Assembly: GCF_014694405.1 (NCBI RefSeq)
Contig: NZ_JAAUWV010000004.1
Span: forward strand, 1-64,000
Reading direction: 5' to 3'
Length of the DNA: 64,000 nucleotides
Origin: Pseudoalteromonas sp. S16_S37
Lineage (GTDB): Bacteria > Pseudomonadota > Gammaproteobacteria > Enterobacterales > Alteromonadaceae
Shown here: positions 42,316 through 50,221 of the stretch, in pieces
Layout of the letters: each line of letters starts with the position of its first letter
How positions within the stretch are numbered: the first letter of the stretch is position 1
Notes under the pieces: model-generated
The model's input: only the letters and a program-made list of their open reading frames with translations
Told to the model about the DNA's origin: nothing
The model's database searches: none
Made by a program: the position numbers and the translations under genes

Positions 42316-42528
42316 TTATTTTACCGATTGTACGAGCGCTTTAGCGAAGTTTTCAGCAACAGATTGTCTTTTCGCTTCTGGCACATGTTCTTTTAAAATA
42401 TGCGTGATAGAATTTCCCAAACACATGAGGCTCAAATCCACTGGTGCCTTCTGTGAGGTCAGAACATCAATTAGTTGGTCAACAATTTGTTCAACTTGTT
42501 TGTTGGAATATTTAGATTGGATAGGCAT
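42316..42528 (-). CDS. yejL: YejL family protein (DUF1414)
   Basis: The ATG at 42528 starts MPIQSKYSNKQVEQIVDQLI, which matches the family start; the product is 70 residues, as usual for YejL. It is all helical, with KAPVDLSLMCLGNSITHIL and a Lys-Arg-rich turn. The function is unknown. It lies 4 bases before yejM and is divergent from yejK, with about 65 bases between the two starts for both promoters. Confidence 0.92.
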   Translation of the reverse strand: MPIQSKYSNKQVEQIVDQLIDVLTSQKAPVDLSLMCLGNSITHILKEHVPEAKRQSVAENFAKALVQSVK

Positions 42529-42593
42529 CAGTTGGTTCAATTTTAAAGAGTTATAATTTTTACATTTTAACACCAGAGGCGCGAAAAACAAAG

Positions 42594-43610
42594 ATGAGCA
42601 TAGAGGTGAATAAGCTAGTTGTACATTATGTCGACAAGCAAGATGAAGATACACAGATCCACTTACGCGAAGATGAGATGCAAATTAACGATAAAGTTAA
42701 AGTGTTCATCGAACAGTTACATCATGCTTACAATGGAAAACCTGGCAAGGGGTATTGCGCGTTCAGTGGCGAGAAAAACAGTCAAGTATCTGGTGCGATG
42801 CAAAGCTACCGAAATAATGAATTGGGCTTTTGGCATATGACACAGCAAGCAACCGAAGTGCTAAAAGAAGAGTTAAATAAATACGCTTTTCACGAAACGG
42901 GTTACTTGATTTTTTGCCATTATCAGTACGTTGCAACAGATTATATCCTTATCGCGTTGATAAATATCAAAGAGCATTACTCAATTACCTCGGAACTTAA
43001 TCTCTCTGCATCGAGACATTTAGATATTTCACGTATGCAATTGGCCGCGCGTGTTGACCTAACCGCCTGGGACACGCAAGCCGAAGATGCGAGATATATT
43101 TCATTTATTAAAGGTCGAGCAGGTAGAAAAGTAGCGGACTTTTTCTTAGATTTTTTAGGCTGTGAAGAGGGTATAGACCCAAAACAGCAATCACAGGTAA
43201 TGCTTAGTGCTGTCGAAGATTATCTAAGCGAGCAACAGTTTGATAAACATGAAAAAGACAATTTACGTAAAGAAGTTTTCGATTATTGTAATGACTGTGT
43301 CGCATCGGGTGAAGATGCAAATGTAGAAGTGCTATCAGATACACTGTCAAAGTCATCAGATGCCCCGTTTGACGCTTTTTATAAAGAGCAAGGTTATGAT
43401 TTGGCAGAGTCTTTCCCTGTTGATAAGAAAACGCTAAGCACCATGGTTAAGTTTTCTGGTCTAGGCGGTGGCGTGAGTGTTGGCTTTGAGCGTAAGCATC
43501 TGGGTGAGCGCGTTATTTACGACGCAAAAAGCGACACGCTTACTATCAAAGGCATTCCACCTAATTTGAAAGATCAACTGCAGAGATTCTATGAGCAAGA
43601 TGAACAATAA
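42594..43610 (+). CDS. yejK: Nucleoid-associated protein YejK (NdpA)
   Basis: 338 residues, the normal family length (about 335). The family pattern is clear: FIEQLHHAYNGKPGKGYCAF, LIFCHYQYVATDYILIALIN, YISFIKGRAGRKVADFFLDF and FKEQGYDLAESFPVDKKT-like text near residue 255 (here FYKEQGYDLAESFPVDKKTL). It binds the nucleoid; the detailed role is not known. ATG at 42594. It ends before a bidirectional terminator. Confidence 0.95.
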   Translation: MSIEVNKLVVHYVDKQDEDTQIHLREDEMQINDKVKVFIEQLHHAYNGKPGKGYCAFSGEKNSQVSGAMQSYRNNELGFWHMTQQATEVLKEELNKYAFHETGYLIFCHYQYVATDYILIALINIKEHYSITSELNLSASRHLDISRMQLAARVDLTAWDTQAEDARYISFIKGRAGRKVADFFLDFLGCEEGIDPKQQSQVMLSAVEDYLSEQQFDKHEKDNLRKEVFDYCNDCVASGEDANVEVLSDTLSKSSDAPFDAFYKEQGYDLAESFPVDKKTLSTMVKFSGLGGGVSVGFERKHLGERVIYDAKSDTLTIKGIPPNLKDQLQRFYEQDEQ

Positions 43611-43636
43611 AGTTTATGTTTTCGCTCCTTGAATGA

Positions 43637-43661
43637 AAAATGCCGCTTGATGCGGCATTTT
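43637..43661. terminator. Bidirectional terminator between yejK and the lipoprotein cluster
   Basis: AAAATGCCGC 43637-43646 pairs with GCGGCATTTT 43652-43661. It is flanked by As on one side and Ts on the other, so it can serve both converging genes. Confidence 0.9.
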
Positions 43662-43678
43662 TGTTTGTAACTGTTACT

Positions 43679-44659
43679 TTAAGCGCCTGACACTATAAAC
43701 TCAGCCAACTGCTTAGATAACTTGCCACCAAGCTTTTGCATTGCATTACTTTTTGCCGTTTGAGAATAGGAAGATGCGGCTTTTACTTTACCATTAAAAT
43801 GCGCTTTTTCGCGTCCGTTTTCCTTCACCACCAAAAAGCTCTCACCAATGCTATAGAAAGTATCGGCCTTTTTAATGTGCTGCCAATCTACACGAAAAGA
43901 TAACTCAAAATCAGCATTATCCGATACGATTTGAATGCCATTTCCGGTGAGGGCACTGGCTACCATATCTTTTATATTGCTATGTCTATCTGAATCAGCG
44001 GTGATACTAAAACTTAAGCTATTCAACACTTCTTCACTGCTGGCCAACTGAGCTTGCACTTCGCTAGGTATTGGCAGCTTAGCGGACTGTAGCATTTGTA
44101 AATAGTCATTTAATTTGCCGCGCTCAATGACTAGCCTTCTGATTTTGATTGCTTGCTTTAAGCGCTGAGATTTAGTTGCCGCATTTAAAGTGGTTTGGCG
44201 AATAGTATCATCAATCCCACTTATACTAAGTTCAGTCTGCATGATGGCTTCTGTGCGGTTAAATGAGGCAAGTGCATAGGCCGTATTATCCTTTTGAAAC
44301 TCCTCCTCAATTTTTACGCCTTGCAGCAATATGCTGGGGACTTGCGAATTGATCACCTCATCAATATGGTATTGCATAGACTTTTCGTTTGCACTTTGTT
44401 CTATGTTAGTAGTAGCGGCAATGGTGACGTTCAGCTGTTTAGCAAGCGCCAATCGCGCAGACTCTTGAGCTGCAAGCTTAGCCGTTTGCATATCGCCCAC
44501 ACTATCTGCAACACCCACACCATAAATCATGTAATCAGCATGAGGCGTTGCTGTGACCCATGATGGTGTAACAGGTGTAGGAGGTGCTTTTTCAGTTGTT
44601 TGACAGCCCGTTGCTAACACCAAGCTTAAGCATAGTGCCGCCGAAAGTTTAGAAGCCAT
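43679..44659 (-). CDS. LPP20-family-like lipoprotein
   Basis: The ATG at 44659 gives a compact lipoprotein signal (SLVLATGC, lipid on that Cys) and 326 residues; an upstream start at 44701 would bury the signal. After a Pro-rich spacer, VTATPHADYMIYGVGVADSV and the Ala-rich helix AKLAAQESARLALAKQLNV fit the LPP20 domain. The C-terminal 120 residues form a second alpha/beta domain (NADFELSFRVDWQHIKKADT). It overlaps the upstream lpoB-like gene by 11 bases. Probably outer-membrane anchored; its partner proteins may be those encoded beside it. Confidence 0.75.
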   Translation of the reverse strand: MASKLSAALCLSLVLATGCQTTEKAPPTPVTPSWVTATPHADYMIYGVGVADSVGDMQTAKLAAQESARLALAKQLNVTIAATTNIEQSANEKSMQYHIDEVINSQVPSILLQGVKIEEEFQKDNTAYALASFNRTEAIMQTELSISGIDDTIRQTTLNAATKSQRLKQAIKIRRLVIERGKLNDYLQMLQSAKLPIPSEVQAQLASSEEVLNSLSFSITADSDRHSNIKDMVASALTGNGIQIVSDNADFELSFRVDWQHIKKADTFYSIGESFLVVKENGREKAHFNGKVKAASSYSQTAKSNAMQKLGGKLSKQLAEFIVSGA

Positions 44660-45263
44660 AACCGGATCGCTCTTGTAACTTTTGAATTTTCTTCTGACCA
44701 TTCCATACCTCTCGGTTGCTCGTCATATCGATTAAACGCAGGTCTACTTGATAAAAGGTAACGCGAGTTCCACCTTGTTGGTCGACAAAAGAGTTAATGG
44801 TGCCTGATAGCGCATAATCCGCACCATATTCCTGACCCATTTCATTTTGCGACTCAAGACTTGCATTCAGTTCTTGGTCTTTTCGCTCTTCTCTTATTTC
44901 ATTTCGAACTTCTTTATTAGCAACGAAATCGGCCTGCCCAGAGCGCAAAATTGCACGTTTTAGATCGTTCAAGAAGGTATCTACAGCTATATGTTGATGT
45001 GATTTATTTCGTACAGTTTGAATGATAATAGCGGGGCGACTGCCTTCTCTTTTTAGATGGTCGTTTACCCACGGAAAGCTTAGCATATCGCTGATCATAG
45101 CCTCAGCCACTAATTGTGAATCTTTACCATTCCATTTGTCTGACAAAGCTACTTCTTGGTTCGCGTCAATTCGCTGTACTTTCGTGCTTTCACAAGCACT
45201 TAACGCGAGTGTAGAGAGCACCGCAAAAGGAATGAGCTTAGTTAATTTGCGATTGTTTTTCAT
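44649..45263 (-). CDS. lpoB: LpoB-like penicillin-binding protein activator lipoprotein
   Basis: 204 residues with a lipobox (LSTLALSAC). The family pattern is strong: AMISDMLSFPWVNDHLKREG, RPAIIIQTVRNKSHQHI, DTFLNDLKRAILRSGQADFV and GADYALSGTINSFVDQQGG. E. coli LpoB (213 residues) activates PBP1b from the outer membrane. The Pro-rich linker of the enterobacterial protein is nearly absent. Homologues in marine bacteria lie in lipoprotein clusters like this one, so the target synthase is not certain. It starts 4 bases after the 45268-46986 gene. Confidence 0.82.
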   Translation of the reverse strand: MKNNRKLTKLIPFAVLSTLALSACESTKVQRIDANQEVALSDKWNGKDSQLVAEAMISDMLSFPWVNDHLKREGSRPAIIIQTVRNKSHQHIAVDTFLNDLKRAILRSGQADFVANKEVRNEIREERKDQELNASLESQNEMGQEYGADYALSGTINSFVDQQGGTRVTFYQVDLRLIDMTSNREVWNGQKKIQKLQERSGYGF

Positions 45264-45267
45264 GCCA

Positions 45268-46986
45268 TTATTCCATATTTAAGGTTGAGAGAGTGTGAGA
45301 ACTTTGGTCACGTTTGGTATCCAAAAAAGTGCGTGTGTGCCAAAGGCCCATGTTGCTATTGATATTTAGCGTTTCACTTTGTTCAATGACGTGTCCAGAG
45401 TTCAAGTAGGTTTTAATAGTAATTTTTTGCTCGCCAGCAGGAAGTGCAAACTGTGCAACACGAGTTTCTAAGGGAAGTGTTTGCCATTGTCTGGTATCTG
45501 CTGACGCCGTAATTGCATTAACTAACGATGTCGAAAACTTGGCCAAGCTGCCGAGCAAATTATCTTGCTTTACGCCAACTTCTTTTAACACCTTCTTCGC
45601 TGAAAGCGCTTTTGTAAGCTCTCTGGTCAGTGCAGCTCTGATCTCACTATTAGACTGAGCAAGCGCATCTTGAAGAGTTAAAAGTCCAATTGAATGATAC
45701 GGGATCAGTTGCGTATACGGCTTGCCTGCAAGCCAAACTTCACTTTTTTTAACTGGTGTATCAATTGGTTCAAGATAGGTGACAGAGATCCTTGCACCAA
45801 ATTCGAGAGCATCAACAATGCCTAGCTTCACAGCCTCATCCCAAAGAGGTCCAAGAGGTAAGCGTTTAGTAACCGTCCCCATTGCCACATCACCTAAGTC
45901 ACCCAACATGTAGTTTTGGATCATGTCAAACAAGCTTGTGTCTGCGTGCAGCATTTGGAACCATCTTATTTGTGCTTTTCGTTCTTGAGTTGTACCAAAT
46001 ACAATCGGCGTCATAATAAGCGCTTTTGCTTGTGCATCTGCCTTTAGTAATAAGTTCAACTGCTTTCTTTTTGGCGCAATGCCGATATCTTGCACAATAG
46101 TAACATTGGTATGGTCGTTACTACTTTCATATTTGCCTTTTAACTTATTTTTAAGTTCTCTGAGCTTATTTTGGTAGCCCCCAGCCTTTTGCATCACTCT
46201 GGCAAGCGCGGCAGATACTTGATGAGAAACTAGGTCTGGTAATTTATATTGTTGCTTAAAACCATTGTCATACATTTGCATCGCGCGTTCGTATTGGAGT
46301 CGCGCAGAGTCTAATTCGCCTGTTTGCTCAAATAGAACACCACTTAGAAAATGCGCATACGCATCATCTTTGTAGTCTATGTTTTCTAATAGTCCTTTTG
46401 GCGCAAAAATAGGGGTTAGCACTTCATTTATTTTACTGGCAGTCGAGTCATTTGTTTGTAAAGTGGTGTAGCCACCTGTTTTTTCTTTAAGTCCCGTTAA
46501 AAAAACATCTAGTTGACGCATCTCAACGAGCGCAGCATCAAAGAACGGCTGCGCGTTCGATGGGTTTTTCTGTGCTAGCGCATTGTAATTTATGGCCTTC
46601 ATAATATGAATTTGCGGCACGTAATAGGCCTTTCCTTTATAGGTTGTATAGGTTGGTCCACTAAATTGCACCATAGCTAGTTCGGAAATGCTTTGCGTAT
46701 AGAATGATTCAATTAGGTTTATTGCTTCACTCAAATGGGTATTACTCTGCTCGAAGTTTTTCTCAAGTTGCAATAGACTTGCCATTTCTAAATGGTAGAG
46801 TAATCTCTCGTTGCCTGTTTTACTGTAATTATGTGTAATGTTTTGTTTGGCTTTAACAAAATTACCTTGTTGTGCCAATTGGGCAGGTGAAAGCTGCTGT
46901 AATGGTGTTATATTGCAGGCACTGAGTAAACAGACTTGAATTAAAATAACTAACAACGAAATAGATTTTTTTATACTGGCACTCAA
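45268..46986 (-). CDS. COG3014-like TPR lipoprotein
   Basis: 572 residues, lipobox LLSAC near residue 24. A TTG start is supported by AAAGGA at 8-9 bases. Residues 30-290 are helical with TPR-like units (LLYHLEMASLLQLEKNFEQS and AHFLSGVLFEQTGELDSARL). The second half is beta-rich with RISVTYLEPIDTPVKKSEVW. This composition resembles COG3014 lipoproteins that occur with LpoB-like and LPP20-like genes. It is first of three co-directed lipoprotein genes; a shared role in envelope assembly is likely but unproven. Confidence 0.7.
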   Translation of the reverse strand: MSASIKKSISLLVILIQVCLLSACNITPLQQLSPAQLAQQGNFVKAKQNITHNYSKTGNERLLYHLEMASLLQLEKNFEQSNTHLSEAINLIESFYTQSISELAMVQFSGPTYTTYKGKAYYVPQIHIMKAINYNALAQKNPSNAQPFFDAALVEMRQLDVFLTGLKEKTGGYTTLQTNDSTASKINEVLTPIFAPKGLLENIDYKDDAYAHFLSGVLFEQTGELDSARLQYERAMQMYDNGFKQQYKLPDLVSHQVSAALARVMQKAGGYQNKLRELKNKLKGKYESSNDHTNVTIVQDIGIAPKRKQLNLLLKADAQAKALIMTPIVFGTTQERKAQIRWFQMLHADTSLFDMIQNYMLGDLGDVAMGTVTKRLPLGPLWDEAVKLGIVDALEFGARISVTYLEPIDTPVKKSEVWLAGKPYTQLIPYHSIGLLTLQDALAQSNSEIRAALTRELTKALSAKKVLKEVGVKQDNLLGSLAKFSTSLVNAITASADTRQWQTLPLETRVAQFALPAGEQKITIKTYLNSGHVIEQSETLNINSNMGLWHTRTFLDTKRDQSSHTLSTLNME

Positions 46987-47173
46987 TGATGCGTCCTTTG
47001 CTTAATCGTGAGGTGACGAAAATTATCTTATCAATGTGGGCAAGGTAATAAAACTATAAATATTATTAAAGCAATAAATTGTTAAAAATGGTTTTTACAA
47101 TTTATTACTTCCGCTAGCGAAATAGTTTGCTAGATTGGGAGCTATAAATTACTTCGGGCCAAAAGGAAAGACT

Positions 47174-47752
47174 ATGAAAATTAAACCACTAATCACTACG
47201 CTTGTACTTGCTGGGATGCTAACAGCCTGTAGTTCAACTAAAGATGATGATGCTTCTAGCCCTCGGGTTAATATTCCTGATTGGGTGCTTAACCCGGTTA
47301 TTGAGGATGGTATTGCCGCTGCTGATTGCATTAAGTACTCAGGCAACATTTCTGTGGATCAAAAAATGGCGGTCGCTAATGCGCGTCTAGCGCTTGCACA
47401 ACAAATTGAAGTGCGTATAGAGGGACTTGATAAGACGTTTGCCAATAGAACGGATGCAAATGACGAAATGACAGTGGGCAGTACATTCAGTTCAGTATCA
47501 AAGCAGCTTACTAAGCAAACGCTTAATGGCTCACGTGTAGTGAAAGCTGATGTGGTTGATATATCAGGTAAAGATTATTTCTGTGCGTTAACTACATTAT
47601 CGCCAGAACTTACAAAAACACTATTTAAAGACTTGATTAAGGCTGCTAAACCAAAAATTGACCCAAGAGATGAGCAGTTTTTATATCAAGAATTTAAAGC
47701 ATTTAAAGCTGAACAAGACTTAGAAAAAGAAATCGCTAAGTTGACCAACTAG
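47174..47752 (+). CDS. LPP20/COG3018-like lipoprotein
   Basis: The ATG at 47174 follows AAGGAAAG; the product is 192 residues. The lipobox is LAGMLTAC. It then has NIPDWVLNPVIEDGIAAADC and the Ala-rich helix MAVANARLALAQQIEVRIEG, both akin to the LPP20-like protein at 43679-44659. It is divergent from the three-gene lipoprotein operon, with about 190 bases between the starts for both promoters. Likely part of the same envelope system. The C-terminal 40 residues are charged and helical. Confidence 0.7.
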   Translation: MKIKPLITTLVLAGMLTACSSTKDDDASSPRVNIPDWVLNPVIEDGIAAADCIKYSGNISVDQKMAVANARLALAQQIEVRIEGLDKTFANRTDANDEMTVGSTFSSVSKQLTKQTLNGSRVVKADVVDISGKDYFCALTTLSPELTKTLFKDLIKAAKPKIDPRDEQFLYQEFKAFKAEQDLEKEIAKLTN

Positions 47753-47846
47753 AGCGTGTTGCTGGCTCATTTAGACGCTTTAGTTGATGAGCCATAAACC
47801 ACACAACCGAAAAATAACTGTTAATTGTTCTGCTAGGAGAGCGGCA

Positions 47847-49208
47847 ATGAAAAAGAAGATAACGATGTTTGCTTTTATCTCGCAGTTTTTTTTGCTTGGT
47901 GCCGAAGCATCGCAAGACATTATGTTCAGTGAACTAGATGAGGCGATGCAACAATGGCAGTCAAACTTTAGTGAAAATAGCAATCTCAATAGCCAACAAA
48001 ATAAGGAGTTGGAGGAGTTTGAACTATTTAAACAGCAGCGCATAAAGGAATTCGATGATTATGTGGCGCAACACTTCGCAGAGTTTGACGCCTATAGAGA
48101 TAACCTTATAGCGAAGTGGGGTGAGGCTGAAATATCCGATAAAGCAAAGTATGTGGCATATAATGATGACAACGATGCACGTTTAATTGTTGATTTTGAA
48201 GCCAACACATTATCAATTGCCGTGCACCATTCTAAGCAAACAGAGGTCACTGCAGAGGATGCACACGCAATCTTTGCAAGGTTTTTATCCGAGCATACTA
48301 AATTATTTAAAAAATTTTATGTAGACTCAAAACCGCAGTTCCCAAGCCCTACTAAGCTCTCTACCTCGACATATGATGTAAGTAATGTTGTCAAAGCACA
48401 ATCACTACTTAGCGCCAAGAAACAGATTAAAGCGCAAACCATACAGCAGCAACAACTCATTGAACATCAAATGGACGACCAGCTGACGCATTCTGTGGAT
48501 ACGATTGAGGCCAAAAAATTACTAGAAGAAAAGCAGCGTAAGCTCAAAGCACTGCAAACACAGCGTTTGGAGCGCTTGAAAAACAATATTAAATTGCTAG
48601 CACAAGAGCCCAAGTCGGCTGCAAAAGTCACCGAATTTGCTATCACATTACCAAAAAGCATCGAATTGCCAAGACGAGCAAAGGAATATGAGCCATTAGT
48701 ATCTGCCAATAGCGAGAGGTTTGGTATTGAGTCGAGTTTGGTTTTTTCAGTAATACATACTGAAAGCCACTTTAACCCACTAGCAAAGTCGGCTATTCCT
48801 GCTTTTGGTCTAATGCAGGTAGTACCGACTAGCGCAGGTGTTGATGTAAACCGCTTTTTGTATAACCGAGACGAGCCGATGGCCGGTCCATACCTATATA
48901 ATGCTGATAATAATATTGAAGCGGGAGCCGCCTACTTACATATATTAGATAAACGTTACTTAAAGCACATTACTGATCCTTTAAGCCGAAAATACTGCAT
49001 GATCGCAGCATACAATACTGGAGCTGGCAATGTGGCCAGAGTGTTTAATAGTGATGATTCTCGTAATATAAAAAACGCCAGTCGTATTATAAACTCAATG
49101 ACTCCCGAGCGAGTGCTCGAGGCCCTTGAGCGTGGTTTACCTTATGATGAGACTAAGCACTATTTAAAGCGCGTGTTAGAGAGGGAGCAACTGTATCAGT
49201 CGATTTAA
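47847..49208 (+). CDS. mltC: MltC-like lytic murein transglycosylase
   Basis: The ATG at 47847 follows AGGAGAG; the product is 453 residues with a signal peptide (KKKITMFAFISQFFLLGAEA) but no lipobox Cys, unlike E. coli MltC (359 residues, lipoprotein). Residues 60-170 match the DUF3393 domain (YVAQHFAEFDAYRDNLIAKW). A long helical linker follows. The SLT domain starts near residue 285, with catalytic Glu in HTESHFNPLAKS, then GLMQVVPTSAGVDVNRFLY and MIAAYNTGAGNVARVF. It cleaves peptidoglycan glycan strands. It could be soluble in the periplasm rather than outer-membrane bound. Confidence 0.85.
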   Translation: MKKKITMFAFISQFFLLGAEASQDIMFSELDEAMQQWQSNFSENSNLNSQQNKELEEFELFKQQRIKEFDDYVAQHFAEFDAYRDNLIAKWGEAEISDKAKYVAYNDDNDARLIVDFEANTLSIAVHHSKQTEVTAEDAHAIFARFLSEHTKLFKKFYVDSKPQFPSPTKLSTSTYDVSNVVKAQSLLSAKKQIKAQTIQQQQLIEHQMDDQLTHSVDTIEAKKLLEEKQRKLKALQTQRLERLKNNIKLLAQEPKSAAKVTEFAITLPKSIELPRRAKEYEPLVSANSERFGIESSLVFSVIHTESHFNPLAKSAIPAFGLMQVVPTSAGVDVNRFLYNRDEPMAGPYLYNADNNIEAGAAYLHILDKRYLKHITDPLSRKYCMIAAYNTGAGNVARVFNSDDSRNIKNASRIINSMTPERVLEALERGLPYDETKHYLKRVLEREQLYQSI

Positions 49209-49309
49209 CTATTTGAATTAGAAAAATATAGTAAACTTTTATCGCTCCTACTTATATCTTAGGCTTTACTCGTTATACTTCTTCTTTTTGCTACATATAA
49301 GGAAAAGCT

Positions 49310-50116
49310 TTGAAGTGGTTTGCTGCTGTATCTGGCAATAATGTTGCCTTGGATAACTTAGATAAAATCCGTTCACCTCAATTTAGCCTGTTTGAAGACT
49401 CTGAAGATCATCAATCGAGTTTATATTATTTAAAGTCTGCGCACTTCGAGGTGCTTGAAGACCCTTATACTGTCATGTCACACATGAAAGGGTTGCTGCA
49501 ACTTATTAATGGTGCTTGTGCGATAGCGTGGGGGTTTCAAGAATATGACGCTAAGCTTCCGATTAAACTTGATGGTCTATACACGACTAAACCCCCAGTA
49601 TCCAACGCAGGGTTTAATATCATTCACGGGCTTGGTGAGCTTGATGATATTCCGCCATCTAGCCCGTTTTTGGGCGATTTTATACCTGTATGGAGTGATA
49701 ACCCATTCAGATATAAAGTATCTTCTCTAATTGAGATGAGTGTTAATAATGACGATGTACTTTGCTTGCTGAGGCAAGCATCAATAGGTGTCGATTGGAG
49801 AAATCTTTATTGTATATGGGATACCATTAGCCATTATTGTGATGGTAACAAATCTGCTATTAAACAACTCGGCCTTGATGAGCAGAAAATTAAGGCATTT
49901 ACAGGGACCGCTAATAGTTTCTGTCACCTTGGTATTGAAGCTAGACATGGAGCACAAGGTTGGAGTAAACCTAAAAATGTTATCAGCCATAGTGACGCTA
50001 TGTGCTTAGTAAGCAATATGGTGACTCGTTATGTCAAAGCTAATCATGATGTCGAAGCATTATTTGAGCAATGGCAAGATAGGTATAACCCAAATAAATA
50101 CACGTATCCAACTTAG
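49310..50116 (+). CDS. Unknown cytoplasmic protein (TTG start)
   Basis: 268 residues, no signal peptide or membrane segment and no family recognised. The TTG at 49310 is supported by AAGGAAAAG just upstream. Visible features are an acidic N-terminal third, a Trp/Phe-rich middle (WSDNPFRYKVSSLIEMSVNN) and a C-terminal helical part with FCHLGIEARHGAQGWSKPKN followed by a Ser/Asp stretch. A His-X-Gly-X-Glu-X-Arg-His cluster there is notable. Promoter-like AT-rich sequence and about 100 bases separate it from mltC. Ends at a bidirectional terminator facing rne. Confidence 0.6.
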   Translation: MKWFAAVSGNNVALDNLDKIRSPQFSLFEDSEDHQSSLYYLKSAHFEVLEDPYTVMSHMKGLLQLINGACAIAWGFQEYDAKLPIKLDGLYTTKPPVSNAGFNIIHGLGELDDIPPSSPFLGDFIPVWSDNPFRYKVSSLIEMSVNNDDVLCLLRQASIGVDWRNLYCIWDTISHYCDGNKSAIKQLGLDEQKIKAFTGTANSFCHLGIEARHGAQGWSKPKNVISHSDAMCLVSNMVTRYVKANHDVEALFEQWQDRYNPNKYTYPT

Positions 50117-50179
50117 ATACTAATTAAAGAGATTTAAGAATGTTTGTTGACAGTCACCTAGCCGTGACTGGGATATAAG

Positions 50180-50201
50180 AAAGGCCGCAAATGCGGCCTT
50201 T
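50180..50201. terminator. Bidirectional terminator between the 49310 gene and rne
   Basis: AAAGGCCGC 50180-50188, loop AAAT, GCGGCCTTT 50193-50201. A/T runs on both sides allow use in both directions. Confidence 0.88.
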
Positions 50202-50221
50202 TTATGTATTAGCTGTATTTA

